A DNA stretch of 57,448 bases, from positions 1 through 57,448 of the forward strand of contig LLCB01000347.1 of assembly GCA_001414345.1 (NCBI GenBank), in the 5' to 3' direction. Below, piece after piece: positions 12,552 to 24,237 of the stretch. The first letter of the stretch is position 1. Each line of letters begins with the position of its first letter. The stretch is from Hymenoscyphus infarciens (taxonomy: Eukaryota; Ascomycota; Leotiomycetes; Helotiales; Helotiaceae). Made by a program: the position numbers and the translations under genes. Below the pieces are notes generated by a model. That model had not been told where the DNA came from. It did no database searches and was given only the letters and a program-made list of their open reading frames with translations.

Positions 12552-13731
12552 ATGCCCAAGACCAAACGTTCCTGGAGGAAGGTCAAGGTTAAGAAGGCAT
12601 CGCAGCAACCTTTTCCCGAAGGTACGTGAGGTTCTCCATCGTGAACGAGACAGCGTCAATCTTGGGACTTCCCAAACAAGTCAGCCGCTCGGGGCTTTCC
12701 ATTTTTACTCGAGCGAATGAGAGACAATCCTGAAGCGCAGGCTTCGTTCTTCTAGTTCCCGAACCTCCAACCAACCTCCCATAGCGGAGAAGAGACTAGA
12801 GTCATGGGAATATCACCAGCTGACTGGTTTCTAGATGGGACACAAGATCAAGCTCCGACAAAACTTCTGCCACCACAGTCTAAAAACTCAATCCTATTGA
12901 ATGTTTCCCCAGAGGTCCGATTGATGATATTCGATTATCTCGTTCCCCGCGGTAAAACCATCAATATCCGCAGTGGGTTACGTACATATTATACCTCGAG
13001 AGACTTTGGTACTTTGCGGCTCGTCAACAAGCAAATATACGCAGAAGCAAGCCGTTTATTTTACACCCTCAATCACTTCGTTATAGGCAACGGATTTTTT
13101 GGCAAAAGCGGGTGAGTGTTGAATTTATCAGCTTTCTTCTCATAAGCTCATGGTCATTTATTTGGGCTGCGATTCATCTTTCCGAGCTTGGACAGTCAGA
13201 ACTACTTTGGGCGATAGACTTCTAACGTATTGCAGAGGTGTCAATCTTCATGCATTAAAGCGGTTCCTCGCATGTGTTCCCGCCCATCACATCTCCCAAA
13301 TTCGCAAGCTCAAATTGAGGTTAGGCTATTCAAAGTTTGTGCTAGACAAAGAAAAATACCAACCCTTGGGCCATCCCAGTGATTTGAAGATTCTAGCCCG
13401 CACTATTCATAAAAGGTTTACAGGTGTTACTCGGCTTCAGCTTTGTCTTCCCGCGTACGGCGAATTATATTCTGCTGTTAATAGAAGAACGATCGACATT
13501 AATGGCATCGATTGGGTTCTTGTGAAAAGGGACGCCTTTTTTCATAAAAAGTGGAGCAGGCTGATTGGACAAGAGACATGGAGAAGTTTTATCAATTTGT
13601 TATTGAAGCACGAAAACTTGGAGAAGATTGATGCAGGCTTTAATAACGAGCAGTTGAGAAAGTCTTTGCAACATCTTGTGGATAAATCAAACCGGGGAGG
13701 ACAGATTGCCATTGTACACAAGACAAAATGA
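12552..13731 (+). CDS. F-box-like / 2EXR-type protein, tandem paralog A
   Basis: Exons 12552-12621, 12793-13111 and 13236-13731 give 294 residues. Exon 1 encodes a Lys/Arg-rich leader (MPKTKRSWRKVKVKK), a possible nuclear signal. Residues near 55-75 read as an F-box-like helix (VSPEVRLMIFDYLVP), followed by LRLVNKQIYAEASRLFY, the pattern of fungal 2EXR/F-box-like proteins. Exon 1 ends in the same phase and with the same GTACGTGA donor as paralog B. The first intron (171 nt) needs an AAG acceptor at 12790-12792, since the nearby TAG and CAG sites are out of frame. With it the protein has exactly the length of paralog B. The fold predicts protein-protein contacts, perhaps as an SCF adaptor; no substrate can be inferred. 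Confidence 0.72.
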
Positions 13732-14653
13732 AGTTTGGTATCTTGGGTTCTACGAGCTTTAAGGCTATGGATGGCACATGCTGTGTAAAAGGATGAAGGG
13801 CCCTCAACAAAGTTCGTGCTGGCGAAGGCGTACTATGGATTTTACAACTTTCTACGAGCTCTGGGGTTATGAAAACCATGTGTGTAGTTACAGTGTACAT
13901 AGGTGGAGCTCCATTTGATTTTTGGGACCGTAAGAATTACAGAATCAAGGTCGGAAAAAAGATGTGTGTAAAATTCATACAATGCACTTGGCTCTCTTTT
14001 ATAATCTCTGCCACCAATTCTCCGAGTATTTTAAACACTTGCCCAATTCCAGCCCCACACCACTTTCAACCACCTACTCAATAGATCTCATGTCTATTGG
14101 TAACCTGGAAAAGAAGTTGCTTCTGTATCTTGCTGGATCCCCGTAGAAATCAACCGATTTTGCTTCACCAGCGTCACACTTTCAGACAAGACCTCAAACA
14201 ACTTCTCATTACCCCACCTTCCCAACTCTTCTATTTCCCCTACATTTCAGCTACTATTCGAGGTGTTTTGGACTGCTGCTATAATTCCCGGGTATTGGTC
14301 TCACGAAATCCAAATATTATGGTGTCTGGTCTGTTCGGTTTTTTTAGTATAGAGTCCGTCGTCATCGGTAGATTGGTGAATGTCGTCAAGCTCCAAGGCG
14401 ATAAGTTATGTGCTAGCGTGCAATTGTTGACGGACTTAAAATTCACACAGCCACGCAATCGAAACTTTTCTCTCTTATCTTCGGTCCCAAAAGAAAGTCC
14501 ACATTCAGCATTACCAAGCGCAACACGACCGTCAAAAATCCACACCCCGATTCCACGACCCGACAGTTCCCAATCACGCACAATCCCGCGAAATTTGCAT
14601 GCGAAATACATCATCAGTCCAGGCTGTAGCAACACAAAAGCACAACTGCCAAT
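13732..14653. other. Spacer between the tandem paralogs
   Basis: Contains the 3' end of paralog A and the promoter and 5' UTR of paralog B. The final ~130 bp are C/A-rich, like the leader before paralog A. No separate gene is seen. Confidence 0.5.
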
Positions 14654-15649
14654 ATGCCGAGAACCAAACGTCCCAGCAAGAAGCCCAAGGCTAAAGAGCC
14701 CGCTAAGCACTCTGCTCAACAAGGTACGTGAACTCTATTGAGGGACTACCACCCGGGAACCTCTATCTAACTAGTGTCCAGAGGATATGCAAGACCACAC
14801 TCCAAAGGAACAGCAATCTGAAAACTCATTCATTATGAAGCTTTCAACGGAAATTCGCTTCGAGATTTTCGAACACATAGTACCTCGCGAAGGTACCATC
14901 GAAATCCGCACGCTGGTCAAGAAAAAGGATCGCATGAATCCCCTTCCACCACTATCAGCTGATGCTCAGGATTTCTTGGCTTTGCGACTTGCCAACAAGG
15001 TAATCTACGAGGAAGCCAGCACGTTATATTACAGTCGCAATCGTTTCATCATCGGCAACGGAGAGTATGGCAGCACCAGGTGAGTGACTTGTTTCTCGTT
15101 GTCCCAAAACCAGCACCACTAAGATACTACAGGTCTATGAATATCCACGCCTTGCAAAGATTCATTTCCTGCATTCCCTCCCAACACCTTGCCCAAATCC
15201 GTATGCTAGGAATGTCACTATTCATACGAAACCCTCCATTTTGCTATAACGGTCTTTATTTCAACAGCGACGGGTCTCGGTACCTAGCCCGTAGCTTGAT
15301 GAAGAAATTCACCGGAGTTACCAATCTCCTTTTCTATGTGCCAGACAATCAACCACACGTGAGCCTCAACAACCAGGCATTTTGGACACAAAAAATGAGC
15401 GGCCAGTGGCGTAACAAGTGGGGCATGCTCATTCAGGACGAGAATTTGCAAGATTTTGTTCAGTCATTGTTGAAGCACGAGCAGTTGGAAAACATCATTG
15501 CTGGTATCACTCTTGATAATGAGGAGGTCCTAGAGTCGTTACAGAGTATCGTTGAGGGCTCAGGGGCAGCTGAGAGGGTCGCTGTTAAACAGGTTGTACG
15601 ACCTATTCGACGCCGACTATGGGGGCTGGAGGGAATCAGTAGATTGTGA
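14654..15649 (+). CDS. F-box-like / 2EXR-type protein, tandem paralog B
   Basis: Exons 14654-14723, 14782-15079 and 15133-15649 give 294 residues with canonical GTACGT/CAG and GTGAGT/CAG introns of 58 and 53 nt. The basic leader (MPRTKRPSKKPKAKEP) matches that of paralog A. The F-box-like helix is LSTEIRFEIFEHIVPREGT, followed by LRLANKVIYEEASTLYYSRN. Later segments also align with A: NIHALQRF with NLHALKRF, KKFTGVT with KRFTGVT, and LLKHEQLENI with LLKHENLEKI. The two genes lie head to tail about 0.9 kb apart and arose by tandem duplication followed by strong divergence. Function beyond an F-box-like protein-interaction role is unknown. Confidence 0.8.
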
Positions 15650-16147
15650 GATTGAGGCCCTGGGGTACAGCGGACTTTTGTTCTAGTGGTTCTCATCAAA
15701 AAAGTAACTTGATATGGAATTGTATTGGAGTTCTAATGATTGTCAACGCACCTTTATAAGAAAATGGAATACCAAGTTCGCGAATTAAGACAGTTGCTGT
15801 GATCTACCACCCACTTCCAAGTTCTTCCGAGATCTTTCCCCCTTTACTTTACCTCCCAAATCTCGTCACCTTCTCTAACTTTCTCCTCAATCTTCTCGTT
15901 GCTTTCAGATTCAAAATTCGGAACTCGTCTACTAAGAATTCTTAATATAAAAAGTGTTCAATAATCAATCAAATGGCATTAATTTATAACTGAAGCCCAC
16001 CAACCCTGAGCCAACAACTAACAGACATCTATCTCTCACCACCTATTCTTTCCCCTTCTTCATCATTCTTTCCAATATATGCACCACATCCTCCTCTTCC
16101 CCTTCCCCTTTGCAACCTAGTGAACGCTCATAACCCCACTCACCCTT
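15650..16147. other. 3' flank, no gene seen
   Basis: Pyrimidine-rich spacer of ordinary composition following paralog B. Confidence 0.4.
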
Positions 16148-16372
16148 TACGTGTAGCGATGGACCGGCGGATTTTAGTACATGAGATACAGTCGCAAAGT
16201 TTCGATAAAACCACAACCAGAAATCTAAAACCTCTAAGTTTCGGTACCGAGATCAAGTATTAGCTGCTAAATCTTCTCGGATTTTCGGTTTGTTTTTTAC
16301 GATTTTCTGTTAGAGCTTAGGCGGTGGGCGACGCTGTACTAAAATCCGCCGCTCTATCGCCACACACACGTA
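16148..16372. mobile_element. Short TIR element (MITE), mariner-like ends
   Basis: The two ends are inverted: the left contains GCGATGGACCGGCGGATTTT and the right, reverse-complemented, GCGATAGAGCGGCGGATTTT, both continuing AGTACA. Outside these both arms begin TACGTGT, so a TA target with a ~225 bp non-coding element fits a Tc1/mariner-type MITE. There is no coding frame. Exact boundaries are uncertain by a few bases because one arm has an extra GT repeat. Confidence 0.7.
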
Positions 16373-16930
16373 GACCCACCAGCTTAGTCCCCGAGTTAAC
16401 CAATCGATGGTCGAGTAAGCTTCAAAAAGTTTGGGTGCGTAAAGCATCAATTCGACCGTAACCTAATAAATATTGGGGGCCAAAACGAGAGTTACGCACT
16501 TGTTGAGTAATCCATCACTTGACAGGTAAGCCATTACTTGTCAGGTAAGCTATCGCCTATTCAGTAAACCATCAATAACCTCCTAAGCCACCACAAAGAG
16601 TTTCAGGCTACCGTACCTACTTCCCATTCCACAATTGAAAAATCCCACCACTTCTACAGCACCCAAGGTATTCTACTTCCGCTCACCCATCATTCTCCTC
16701 ATCCCACCCATTCCCATCTTTTCATTTCCCATTCACCCTCCTCCCTCCTTCCTCCTTCCCATCAAACACCAAAGGTAATTAATTCCCTTCTTAAAAAGGG
16801 CGAGAGAAAACATCAAGAACCAAGAAAATAAAAGATTGAAATCTTAGTGCAATAGAATGAAAAATCCATCATCCCGACACCACAAGCGCAAAAGAAAGAA
16901 AGAAATGAAGAAATATACAACAACATCGAG
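16373..16930. other. Spacer with short degenerate repeats
   Basis: Around 16500-16580 a unit of about 20 bp (CCATYACTTGWCAGGTAAG-like) recurs three to four times. The rest is C/T-rich. No gene seen. Confidence 0.4.
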
Positions 16931-18400
16931 TCCGAGTCTCACCTACGGCATCTTAAATATACTAAAAAGTTGAATTAACTAAATTGTAAATAGAAAATCG
17001 TAACTTTTAAAGCATTACTTTCATAAGTATAAAATAGAATAGTTTTAAATTTAATTTCTCTCTTTCTCTTCCTCTCTCTCTCTTTTACTATTCTATCTCT
17101 ATTAAATAATCTATTTTAAGATTTAATAGTCTTATTTATAGCTACTAGCTAATTAGGGAATAGAGAGAGAGAATATATATTATATATAGTAATGAAATCG
17201 CCTCTTACTTCTTTACTATCTTACTATTATTTCTAGATAAATGAGAAAAGAGAAGAGAGAAGAGAAGAGAGAAGAGAAAAGAGAGAAAGAGTAGAAGTAT
17301 ATTTGCTTTCTTAACTTCTCTTATCTATACTAGGAAAAAATTTCTCTTAAAATATTTACTTACTCTCTTACTCTTTTTTTCTCTATCTCCTTTACCTTAT
17401 CTATATCTATACTCTTACTTATACTTTCTTAGTATATATAATATATAAAAGAAAAGAATAAGAAGTAAGAGAGTAAGTAGATAGTATACTATAATTTAAG
17501 CTTTATTATAGTTTCTAGACGCTTTAGTTAATCTAGCGATAAATACTTAAATTTTATACTTTATACTTTATAATTTACGTGTTATTTAATTCTAAACTTT
17601 TAAATAGAATAGAGATAAGCGAATAGAGCTATAGTTTATATTTAATTATAAACTATCTAAGAGCTTCTAAGAATATCTTAATAGTTCTTTACTTATATCT
17701 AGTTATAAACTCTCTATAGCTACTCTTTCTAGCTCTCTCTCTCTTTCTTTCTCTTAACTCTTTTACTATCTTACTAATTCCAAGTATATTAATATTCTCT
17801 AATTTAAATACATAGATAAGTAAGTAGAAAAGATAAGAAAGAATAATAAGAATAAGCTAGGAAAAGAGAAGATTAGTCTTATTCTATAACTATCTACTAT
17901 ACTTTATTAAGTACTTTATTTAACCTTTCTAATATCTTTTAACCTCTTTTAGAAAAGGCTTCTAGCTAAAGTATAAACGTACTATCTACTATTCTACTTC
18001 GTCTTTATCTTCTTCTTCTACTATTATAATATAAAAATTAATAAAAGTATAGAAGAGATAGAGAAGTATAATAGTATATTAGCGTAGAAGTAACCTATAG
18101 AAGCGTAGTATCTTATGCTTATCTTCTTATAGCTCTCTTAAAGTGTCTAATAAACCTATTTATAATTAAAATTTTATAAGTAGTAGCTCTATTCGCTTAT
18201 ATCCGTTCTATACTTTTAGTATATCTAGGACGCTCTACTACCTCCTTTATATAAATTTCTAAGTGCGACTAATAGACATGTCTATAAAAACGACTACGTA
18301 CGATAGATAAAAAACAATAATAACTCCTAGAGTATATACTAAAAACGTATACGTAAAGGACTTCTCTCTTACCTACCTACTCACCTATCTATGAATCATC
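16930..18400. repeat. AT-rich RIP-degraded tract
   Basis: TA- and TAGTA-rich DNA, depleted in TG/CA, with long pyrimidine (17055-17090) and GA-only (17240-17290) stretches and no coding frame. It is probably a decayed transposon; no inverted or direct termini were found by eye. Confidence 0.6.
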
Positions 18401-19562
18401 TTCGCCTTACGAAAAAGAAAAAAAAAACGGCTTTGGACTCTTTTAATCTTCAATTCGAACGTGTATACATACTATAGAAGGGCTAAGTAGTTAGACTAGA
18501 CTAGTACATATACTCAAAGCAAGGGGGTGTACTCAGAGCAAAGCCTATGTTTCTTATCTAACGATCGCTCAGATCCTCGGAGCTATAATAGAAGTGTCTC
18601 TTAGTCTTCTAAGCTCTCTTACAGACCTAATAGGAATTTAAAAAAAACTAAGAAAATACGAGTAACTTTTCGCAAACTCGTAAGAAAGAAACACTCTTAA
18701 AATTTAGTATAAGTTTAGTAATAAAGAGAGGCACCTAAAAATTTCTAGTTTATAATAGATATTAAAAGCAGTAGTAAGTATATTAGGTTAGCACCTTCCC
18801 TGCCTGCCTAGCTCTGTCATTCTAGCTTACTAGAGAAATTTATACTTAATTGTCCTAATGTATTTGTTAATTGAAGTTAGAACAACGAGCTATTTACTAC
18901 CACATTTAATGACCACCTCGAGACTCCCCTTTCATATTCAGGAGACAAACAGGTCAAAATTATTAGAAAATCATGGCAAGACTTTGGACCAATTAATCAA
19001 CGACGTCAAGAGCAATCTTAGGCTGTCGCGAAAACGACTTCACCACATCTATGATGCAAATTACGCCATGACTTACGTGATTATTCAAGCAGACGTATAC
19101 AATTACACAATAGCAAACTCTCACAAAACTTATCCAGGCAAAACAAAGTAGTGAGAAACAGTAGTACTTTTGTAATCTACGTTTCTATCTCCCAAATACT
19201 CTCTCTCCCCTCTACCATGTGGGATAATCTGAAAGAGAGCTGAATCCAATGAACCCCTACCTCCCTAGTTTTTTTTTCTGACCTTTCAGAAGATGTTGAA
19301 GTTCTCCCGTTAACGCCATGCTATGATACTCTCTATTGTCACCGGGTGTTGAATGCCAACAGGTATAAAAACAAAGAAGAGAAATATTTTTTCTTTTCCC
19401 CTCGCAATGAGCAAAAAACGCCGCCCTAAAGTAAGTTACTCCGTAAGTCGTTGAGACTATGCCTATTCATCAAATCATTTCGCCGTGAGATTTCTCCAAA
19501 GGAAATATTAAGCAAGAGACGTTGAGTCACTGCTAATCATGGCTCTTCTATCATGCACCCAT
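18400..19562. other. Intergenic, no confident gene
   Basis: Composition returns to normal near 18780. A 97-codon frame at 18858-19151 has no recognisable features and no neighbour support. The last few hundred bases are the 3' flank of the SAM synthetase gene. Confidence 0.4.
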
Positions 19563-20850
19563 CTAAAATTCGAGGATCTTTGGCTTCTCCCAGCTGAAGT
19601 CTTGGCTGGTGAAGTGACCGTTCTTTGCAGTCTTGAAGTAGATTGGCTTGGCCAAGTCAAGCTCCTTGACGATGACACCTGGTCTCAAGTCAAAGTTCTT
19701 GAGAACGATGGCAACCAACTCATCGGAGGTCTTGGAAGAGGTACCGTAGGTGTCGACGAAAATGGAGAGTGGCTCTGCAACACCGATGGCATATGAGAGT
19801 TGGACAAGCGCACGTCGTGCGAGCTTGGCGTGAACCAAAGATTTGGCAATCCATCGTGCGAGGTATGCGGCTGAACGATCGACCTTGGAGAAATCCTTTC
19901 CAGAGAAAGCACCACCTCCGTGGGCTCCCCATCCACCGTATGTGTCGACAATAATCTTTCGGCCGGTGAGACCAGCGTCACCTTGAGGGCCACCGATAAT
20001 GAAGAGGCCAGATGGTTGAATCTATGAACGGGTTAGTGTCGTACAAAAAATAAGTCCGGATGTTACATACGTGATACACGGTCTCCTCGTTCAAGTACTT
20101 GGCAGGAATGACCTTTTGGATGATCTTCTCCTTGATCTCTTTGCGCAATTGCTCGGTGGTGATGTCCTCGCTGTGCTGGGCGCTGACAACAACGGTATGG
20201 ACTCGGAGTGGGACAACTGCTCCGTTGTCGTGTTTGTACTCAACCGTGACTTGAGTCTTGGTATCTGGTCTCAACCATGGCAGGCTTCCGTCGCGACGGG
20301 CAGCAGACATGGCAGCGTTGAGCTTATGTGCCAACTGAAGGGTCAATGGGAACAACTCGGGGGTCTCATCGGTGGCATATCCAAACATGATACCTTGATC
20401 ACCAGCTCCCAATTGCTCGAGGGCCTGCTCGTAGTGAAGACCTTGAGCGATATCTGGGGACTGTTGCTCAATGGCGACCAAAACGTTGCAAGTCTTGTAA
20501 TCGAAACCCTTCGCCGAATCATCGTATCCAATATCCTTGATCGCTCCTCGAATGACCTTTTGGTAATCCAAATGGGCCTTGGTGGTGATTTCACCAAAGA
20601 CCATGATCATACCGGTCTTGGTAGCGGTCTCGCAAGCAACCTTGGAGAGAGGGTCCTCTGCTAAGCAGGCATCGAGAATGGCATCGGAGACTTGATCAGC
20701 GATCTTGTCTGGGTGACCTTCGCCAACAGATTCGGACTGAGGGAGAAGCGATTAGCATGAGTACCTTTTTTTGGTTTCGCTAGAGTGGCATCAACTTACG
20801 GTGAACAGGAAGGTACCCTGGTTGTGGTGAGAAACGCCGTTGGTTGCCAT
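19563..20850 (-). CDS. SAM2: S-adenosylmethionine synthetase
   Basis: Three exons on the minus strand (20850-20800, 20736-20071, 20021-19563) give 391 residues, the usual length for fungal enzymes. Introns of 63 and 49 nt have GTAAGT and GTATGT donors and lie in phase 0. The enzyme makes S-adenosylmethionine from methionine and ATP in the cytosol. Family marks are all present: GEGHPDK near residue 22 (with the catalytic His), GAGDQG at about 127 (methionine/ATP signature) and GGGAFSGKD at about 274 (phosphate-binding signature). The start is fixed by [12 protein letters not shown], with the first exon ending inside the LFTSESVGEG segment. Fungi usually have one such gene (eth-1 in Neurospora, SAM1/SAM2 in yeast). 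It is flanked by AT-rich blocks on both sides but itself looks intact. Confidence 0.97.
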
Positions 20851-21120
20851 TTTGGCGGGTGCGGATTGAGAGAGGGCGTGAAGAGATGGTAGCAGAGGGA
20901 TATGTCGAGAATAAGAGTGGAAGAAGGAGATTCGTGGGAGGAGAAATGTTTGGAGGTTATGGAGAAAGAAGTTTGAAGGACTGCTCACTTGGTGGGGGAG
21001 GAGTCTGCGCCAACTAGCGCTAACGGTGTCCCACGGTTAGACCCTTGTGGTCCTGAATTGCACCATAGTAACCTGAGGCAGCACCGTCCAATTTCGGTAC
21101 CCGGAGACAAGCTATTCAGT
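20851..21120. promoter_or_regulatory. SAM2: Upstream region of SAM synthetase
   Basis: About 270 bp of normal-composition DNA, pyrimidine-rich on the coding strand, before the AT-rich block starts near 21120. It presumably holds the 5' UTR and promoter; no specific site is claimed. Confidence 0.4.
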
Positions 21121-22158
21121 TAATTCACTGTAAAAAGTATAATTAAAGTTATAGCTTGTTTCAGAAGTTCTTAGCTGCTTTATATACTTTTATAAGCTTA
21201 CTATTAAAGTTTCTACTATTACACTCTTTATGCTTACTTTTTAGCTTATTTTAGCTTTAATTATAAGGCTTTTATATTATTATAAATAGAAAATATATTC
21301 TATATTATTATTTTCTTAAAAGCTAGCTTATATCAAGTCTATACTTAATTTTTACTTTATTTTTTCTTTTCTTTTCTACTTTCTTTATTATATTTATCTC
21401 TTCTTCTATTATTAAACTTAGATAAAACTCTATTATTAGTAACTTTATTACTTCTAATACTTTTTATTATTCTAAATTAGTTTACTAAACTCGAGGTCTA
21501 CTATTCTCTTTCTATTATTAAATAAGCTAAAATCTATACTTAGTAAAAGTATAAGAAGATACTAAAGAAACTTTTACTTAATAATTATAATAGTCTATTA
21601 TCTAAGCTATTCTAAATAGCTAGAAGTACTTACTATATATAAGATTCGGCTATATATTTAGCTTTTAGTAGTTGTTGTTTTATATTATCTAATTTAGAAA
21701 GATTATATACGTTTATACGTCTATCTAGACTTTTAGACATACTTCGTAGAATTCAGGCTTTTATATTAGCCGACGTATATTATTATTCAGTTTCGTATCT
21801 CTTTTATATCGTCTAAACCTCTTATATATAGTAGCTTACTCTCCTAGAGTTAGAAAAGGCTAGTTTAGCCTTTTCTTCTATATTAGAGCCTAGTATTTAT
21901 ATATATTATTCTACTAAACACACTTCTATATATCTCTTCTATAGTTATATATATTTTATACTATTATAATAATATATTATATTAAGCTAATTTAACTTTA
22001 TTAAACTTTATAAAAATATAATAATAGAGGATTTTATAGATTTCTAGATATTTACTAACTAAGTATAAATATAGAATAGTAGAAATAAGTACTTTTAGAT
22101 TATAAAAAAGAGAAAAGAACGCTTTTTAAACTTTATACTTTCTTTAAAGTTCTAGATT
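21120..22158. repeat. AT-rich RIP relic, left flank of the nested elements
   Basis: TA-rich and TG/CA-poor DNA without frames. Bases ~21840-21990 resemble ~7935-8100 inside the long-TIR transposon in the same orientation (shared words such as CTTTTCTTCTATATTAG and TAGTTATATATATTT), so this is probably a decayed relative of that element. Confidence 0.6.
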
Positions 22159-22163
22159 CTTCT
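22159..22163. repeat. Target site duplication CTTCT of outer element (left)
   Basis: CTTCT abuts the left LTR at 22164 and recurs at 24658-24662 directly after the right LTR. Confidence 0.8.
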
Positions 22164-22319
22164 TATAATAATAAGGTAGGAGTAGAGTAGAGAAGTAGTC
22201 TATTCGTAGTTATTAACGCGAAAACTAAAGATAAAGAGCGAAGATAGCTCTAAATAATACTAATATATAGGATTCTACTAGATAGTAAGGAGTTATATAA
22301 TAGGTCTAAAACTGTTATA
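22164..22319 (+). repeat. Outer element, left LTR
   Basis: 156 bp, same length and orientation as 24502-24657. Confidence 0.85.
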
Positions 22320-22933
22320 TTTCTCTCTCTTTAGTAGAGCTCGCTCTCGAGCTCTATAGAAACCTATATACTTGTCTATCTATATATCCTTTCTTCTACT
22401 AAGGCAGCTATGAGATACTAGCTCTATAAGAGTAGTAAGATACTAGCTATACGTCGAGTTGTCTAAAACTCTCTATATTTACTCTCTAATACTAATCTAT
22501 ATAATCTACTAAGCGACTAGTATATACTTCTACGACTTTATCGATTACTAAAGTATAGGCTTTAAGAGCTTTTATAATATTAGAAGAAGAAGAAGAAGGC
22601 TTCGAGAGTTATTAGAAAATAAGGCAGCTAAAAGTAAGAAAGTCTACTTAAAAGGCTTCTCTCGTCGAGGCGTAGAAGAGCTTCTTCTTATTAGTAGAAG
22701 ACTTAGACTAACTAATAATAAGCTAGATAAGCTATCTTATTAAAACGTCGATTACGCGAGCGTATTAATATTTCTTCTTAATAAGAGAGCTAAAGTTATA
22801 TATCTAGCGTATAATATTAGAGTCTATTATCGGATTTAGTAGTTAGATACTAGCTATTTGAAAAGAGAGAGAGGGGGTTCGTAGACGCTAGAGAGAGAGG
22901 GATCTGAAGATACTAGAGAGAGAGAGGATCCGA

Positions 22934-22938
22934 AGATA
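22934..22938. repeat. Target site duplication AGATA of nested element (left)
   Basis: AGATA precedes the nested element and recurs at 24223-24227 after it. Confidence 0.8.
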
Positions 22939-23099
22939 TATGACGGTTTTAGACTAGACCTATTATATAACTCCTCACCGCCTAGTAGAATCCTATATAT
23001 TAGTATCGTTTAGAGCTATCTTCGCTCTTTACCTTTAGTTTTCGCGTTAATAACTACGAATAGACTACTTTTCTACTCTACTTCTATATTATTATTATA
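22939..23099 (-). repeat. Nested element, LTR (3' in element orientation)
   Basis: 161 bp; begins TATGACGG on the plus strand where the partner begins TGTAACGG, the two differences being transitions. Confidence 0.85.
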
Positions 23100-23165
23100 T
23101 TAAACTAAAGGTTACCTTTCTTATCTTATAAAGGATTTAAAATATATTAGGCTTCTTAACCTCAC

Positions 23166-23405
23166 TTCTATTCTAGCCTCTCTACTACTAACTCTACGAA
23201 CCCTTTTAAAAACAGCTTTCTAGACCTCTCGCTAGCGACTCTCGAATCGATACCTAGCTTAAGACCTCTCTCTAGCGTCTACGGACTTCTATTCCAGCCT
23301 CTCTACTACTAACTCTACGAACCCCTTTAAAAACGGCTTCCTAGACCTCTTACTAGTAACCTCTAAATCGATACTAAGCTGCGAACCTCTATCTAGTATC
23401 TTCGG
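23166..23405 (-). repeat. ~120 bp tandem units inside the nested element
   Basis: CTTCTATTCTAGCC at 23166 recurs as CTTCTATTCCAGCC at 23286, and the two following 120-bp stretches align throughout with mostly transition differences. Confidence 0.75.
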
Positions 23406-23882
23406 ATCCTCTCTCTCTAGTGTCTACGAACTCTCTCTCTCTCTCTTTAAATAGCTAGTATCTAACTGCTCCGATAATAGACTCTAACATCGTACGCTAG
23501 GTATATAACTTTAGCTCTCTTATTAAAAAGAAATATTAATATGCTCGCGTAATCGACGCTTCGATAAGACAGCTTATCTAGCTTGTTATTAGTTAATCTA
23601 AGCCTTCTACTAATAAGAAGGAGCCTTAATCTAAGCCTTCTACTATTAAAGAGCTCTACGCTCCGACGAGAGAAGCCTTTTAAGTAGACCTTCTTACTTT
23701 TGATTATATTGTTTTCTAATAACTCTCGAAGCCTTCTTCTTCTTCTCCTAATATTATAAAAGCTTTTAAAGCCTATACTTTAGTAATCGACAAAATTGTA
23801 GAAGTATATACTAGTCGCTTAGCGGATTATATAGATTAGTATTAGAGAGCGAATATAGAGAGTTTTAGGCAACTTAGCGTAT

Positions 23883-23985
23883 AGCTAGTATCTTACTGCT
23901 TATATAGAGCTAGTATCTTACTGCTTATATAGAGCTAGCACCTTACTACTCTTATAGAGCTAGTATCTTACAGCTACCTTAGTAG
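23883..23985 (-). repeat. Short tandem units inside the nested element
   Basis: About four degenerate copies of AGCTAGTATCTTACTGC with a spacing of 26-29 bp. Confidence 0.7.
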
Positions 23986-24061
23986 AAGGAAGGATATATA
24001 GATAGACAAGTATACGGGTTTCTATAGAGCTCGAGGGCGAGCTCTACTAAAGAGAGGGAAA

Positions 24062-24222
24062 TGTAACGGTTTTAGACTAGACCTGTTATATAACTTCTCA
24101 CCGCTTAGTAGAATCCTATATATTAGTATCGTTTAGAGCTATCTTCGCTCTTTACTTTTAGTTTTCGCGTTAATAACTACGAATAGACTACTTTTCTACT
24201 CTACTCCTATATTATTATTATA
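24062..24222 (-). repeat. Nested element, LTR (5' in element orientation)
   Basis: 161 bp partner of 22939-23099. Confidence 0.85.
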
Positions 24223-24227
24223 AGATA
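24223..24227. repeat. Target site duplication AGATA of nested element (right)
   Basis: Second copy of AGATA at the nested insertion site. Confidence 0.8.
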
Positions 24228-24237
24228 CTAGAGAGAG

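Larger units (their letters stand above)
22939..24222 (-). mobile_element. Nested TRIM-like element
   Basis: A 1284 bp copy of the same family, inverted relative to its host. Its 161-bp LTRs lie at 22939-23099 and 24062-24222 and differ at 7 positions, all transitions. AGATA flanks both sides, showing insertion into the outer element. The order read on the minus strand (LTR, unique part, ~120 bp tandem units, LTR) is that of the outer element. It has about four short units (AGCTAGTATCTTACTGC) at 23883-23985, against about two in the host copy. No coding frame is present, so it depended on another element for movement. Confidence 0.87.

Noticed and set aside
18858..19151. 97-codon plus frame before the SAM synthetase gene
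   Set aside because: Located next to an RIP tract, no domain, and no conserved-looking segments; chance frame is the simpler reading.
19539..20664. Plus-strand frames opposite SAM synthetase (85 and 197 codons)
   Set aside because: Antisense shadows of a strongly coding gene.
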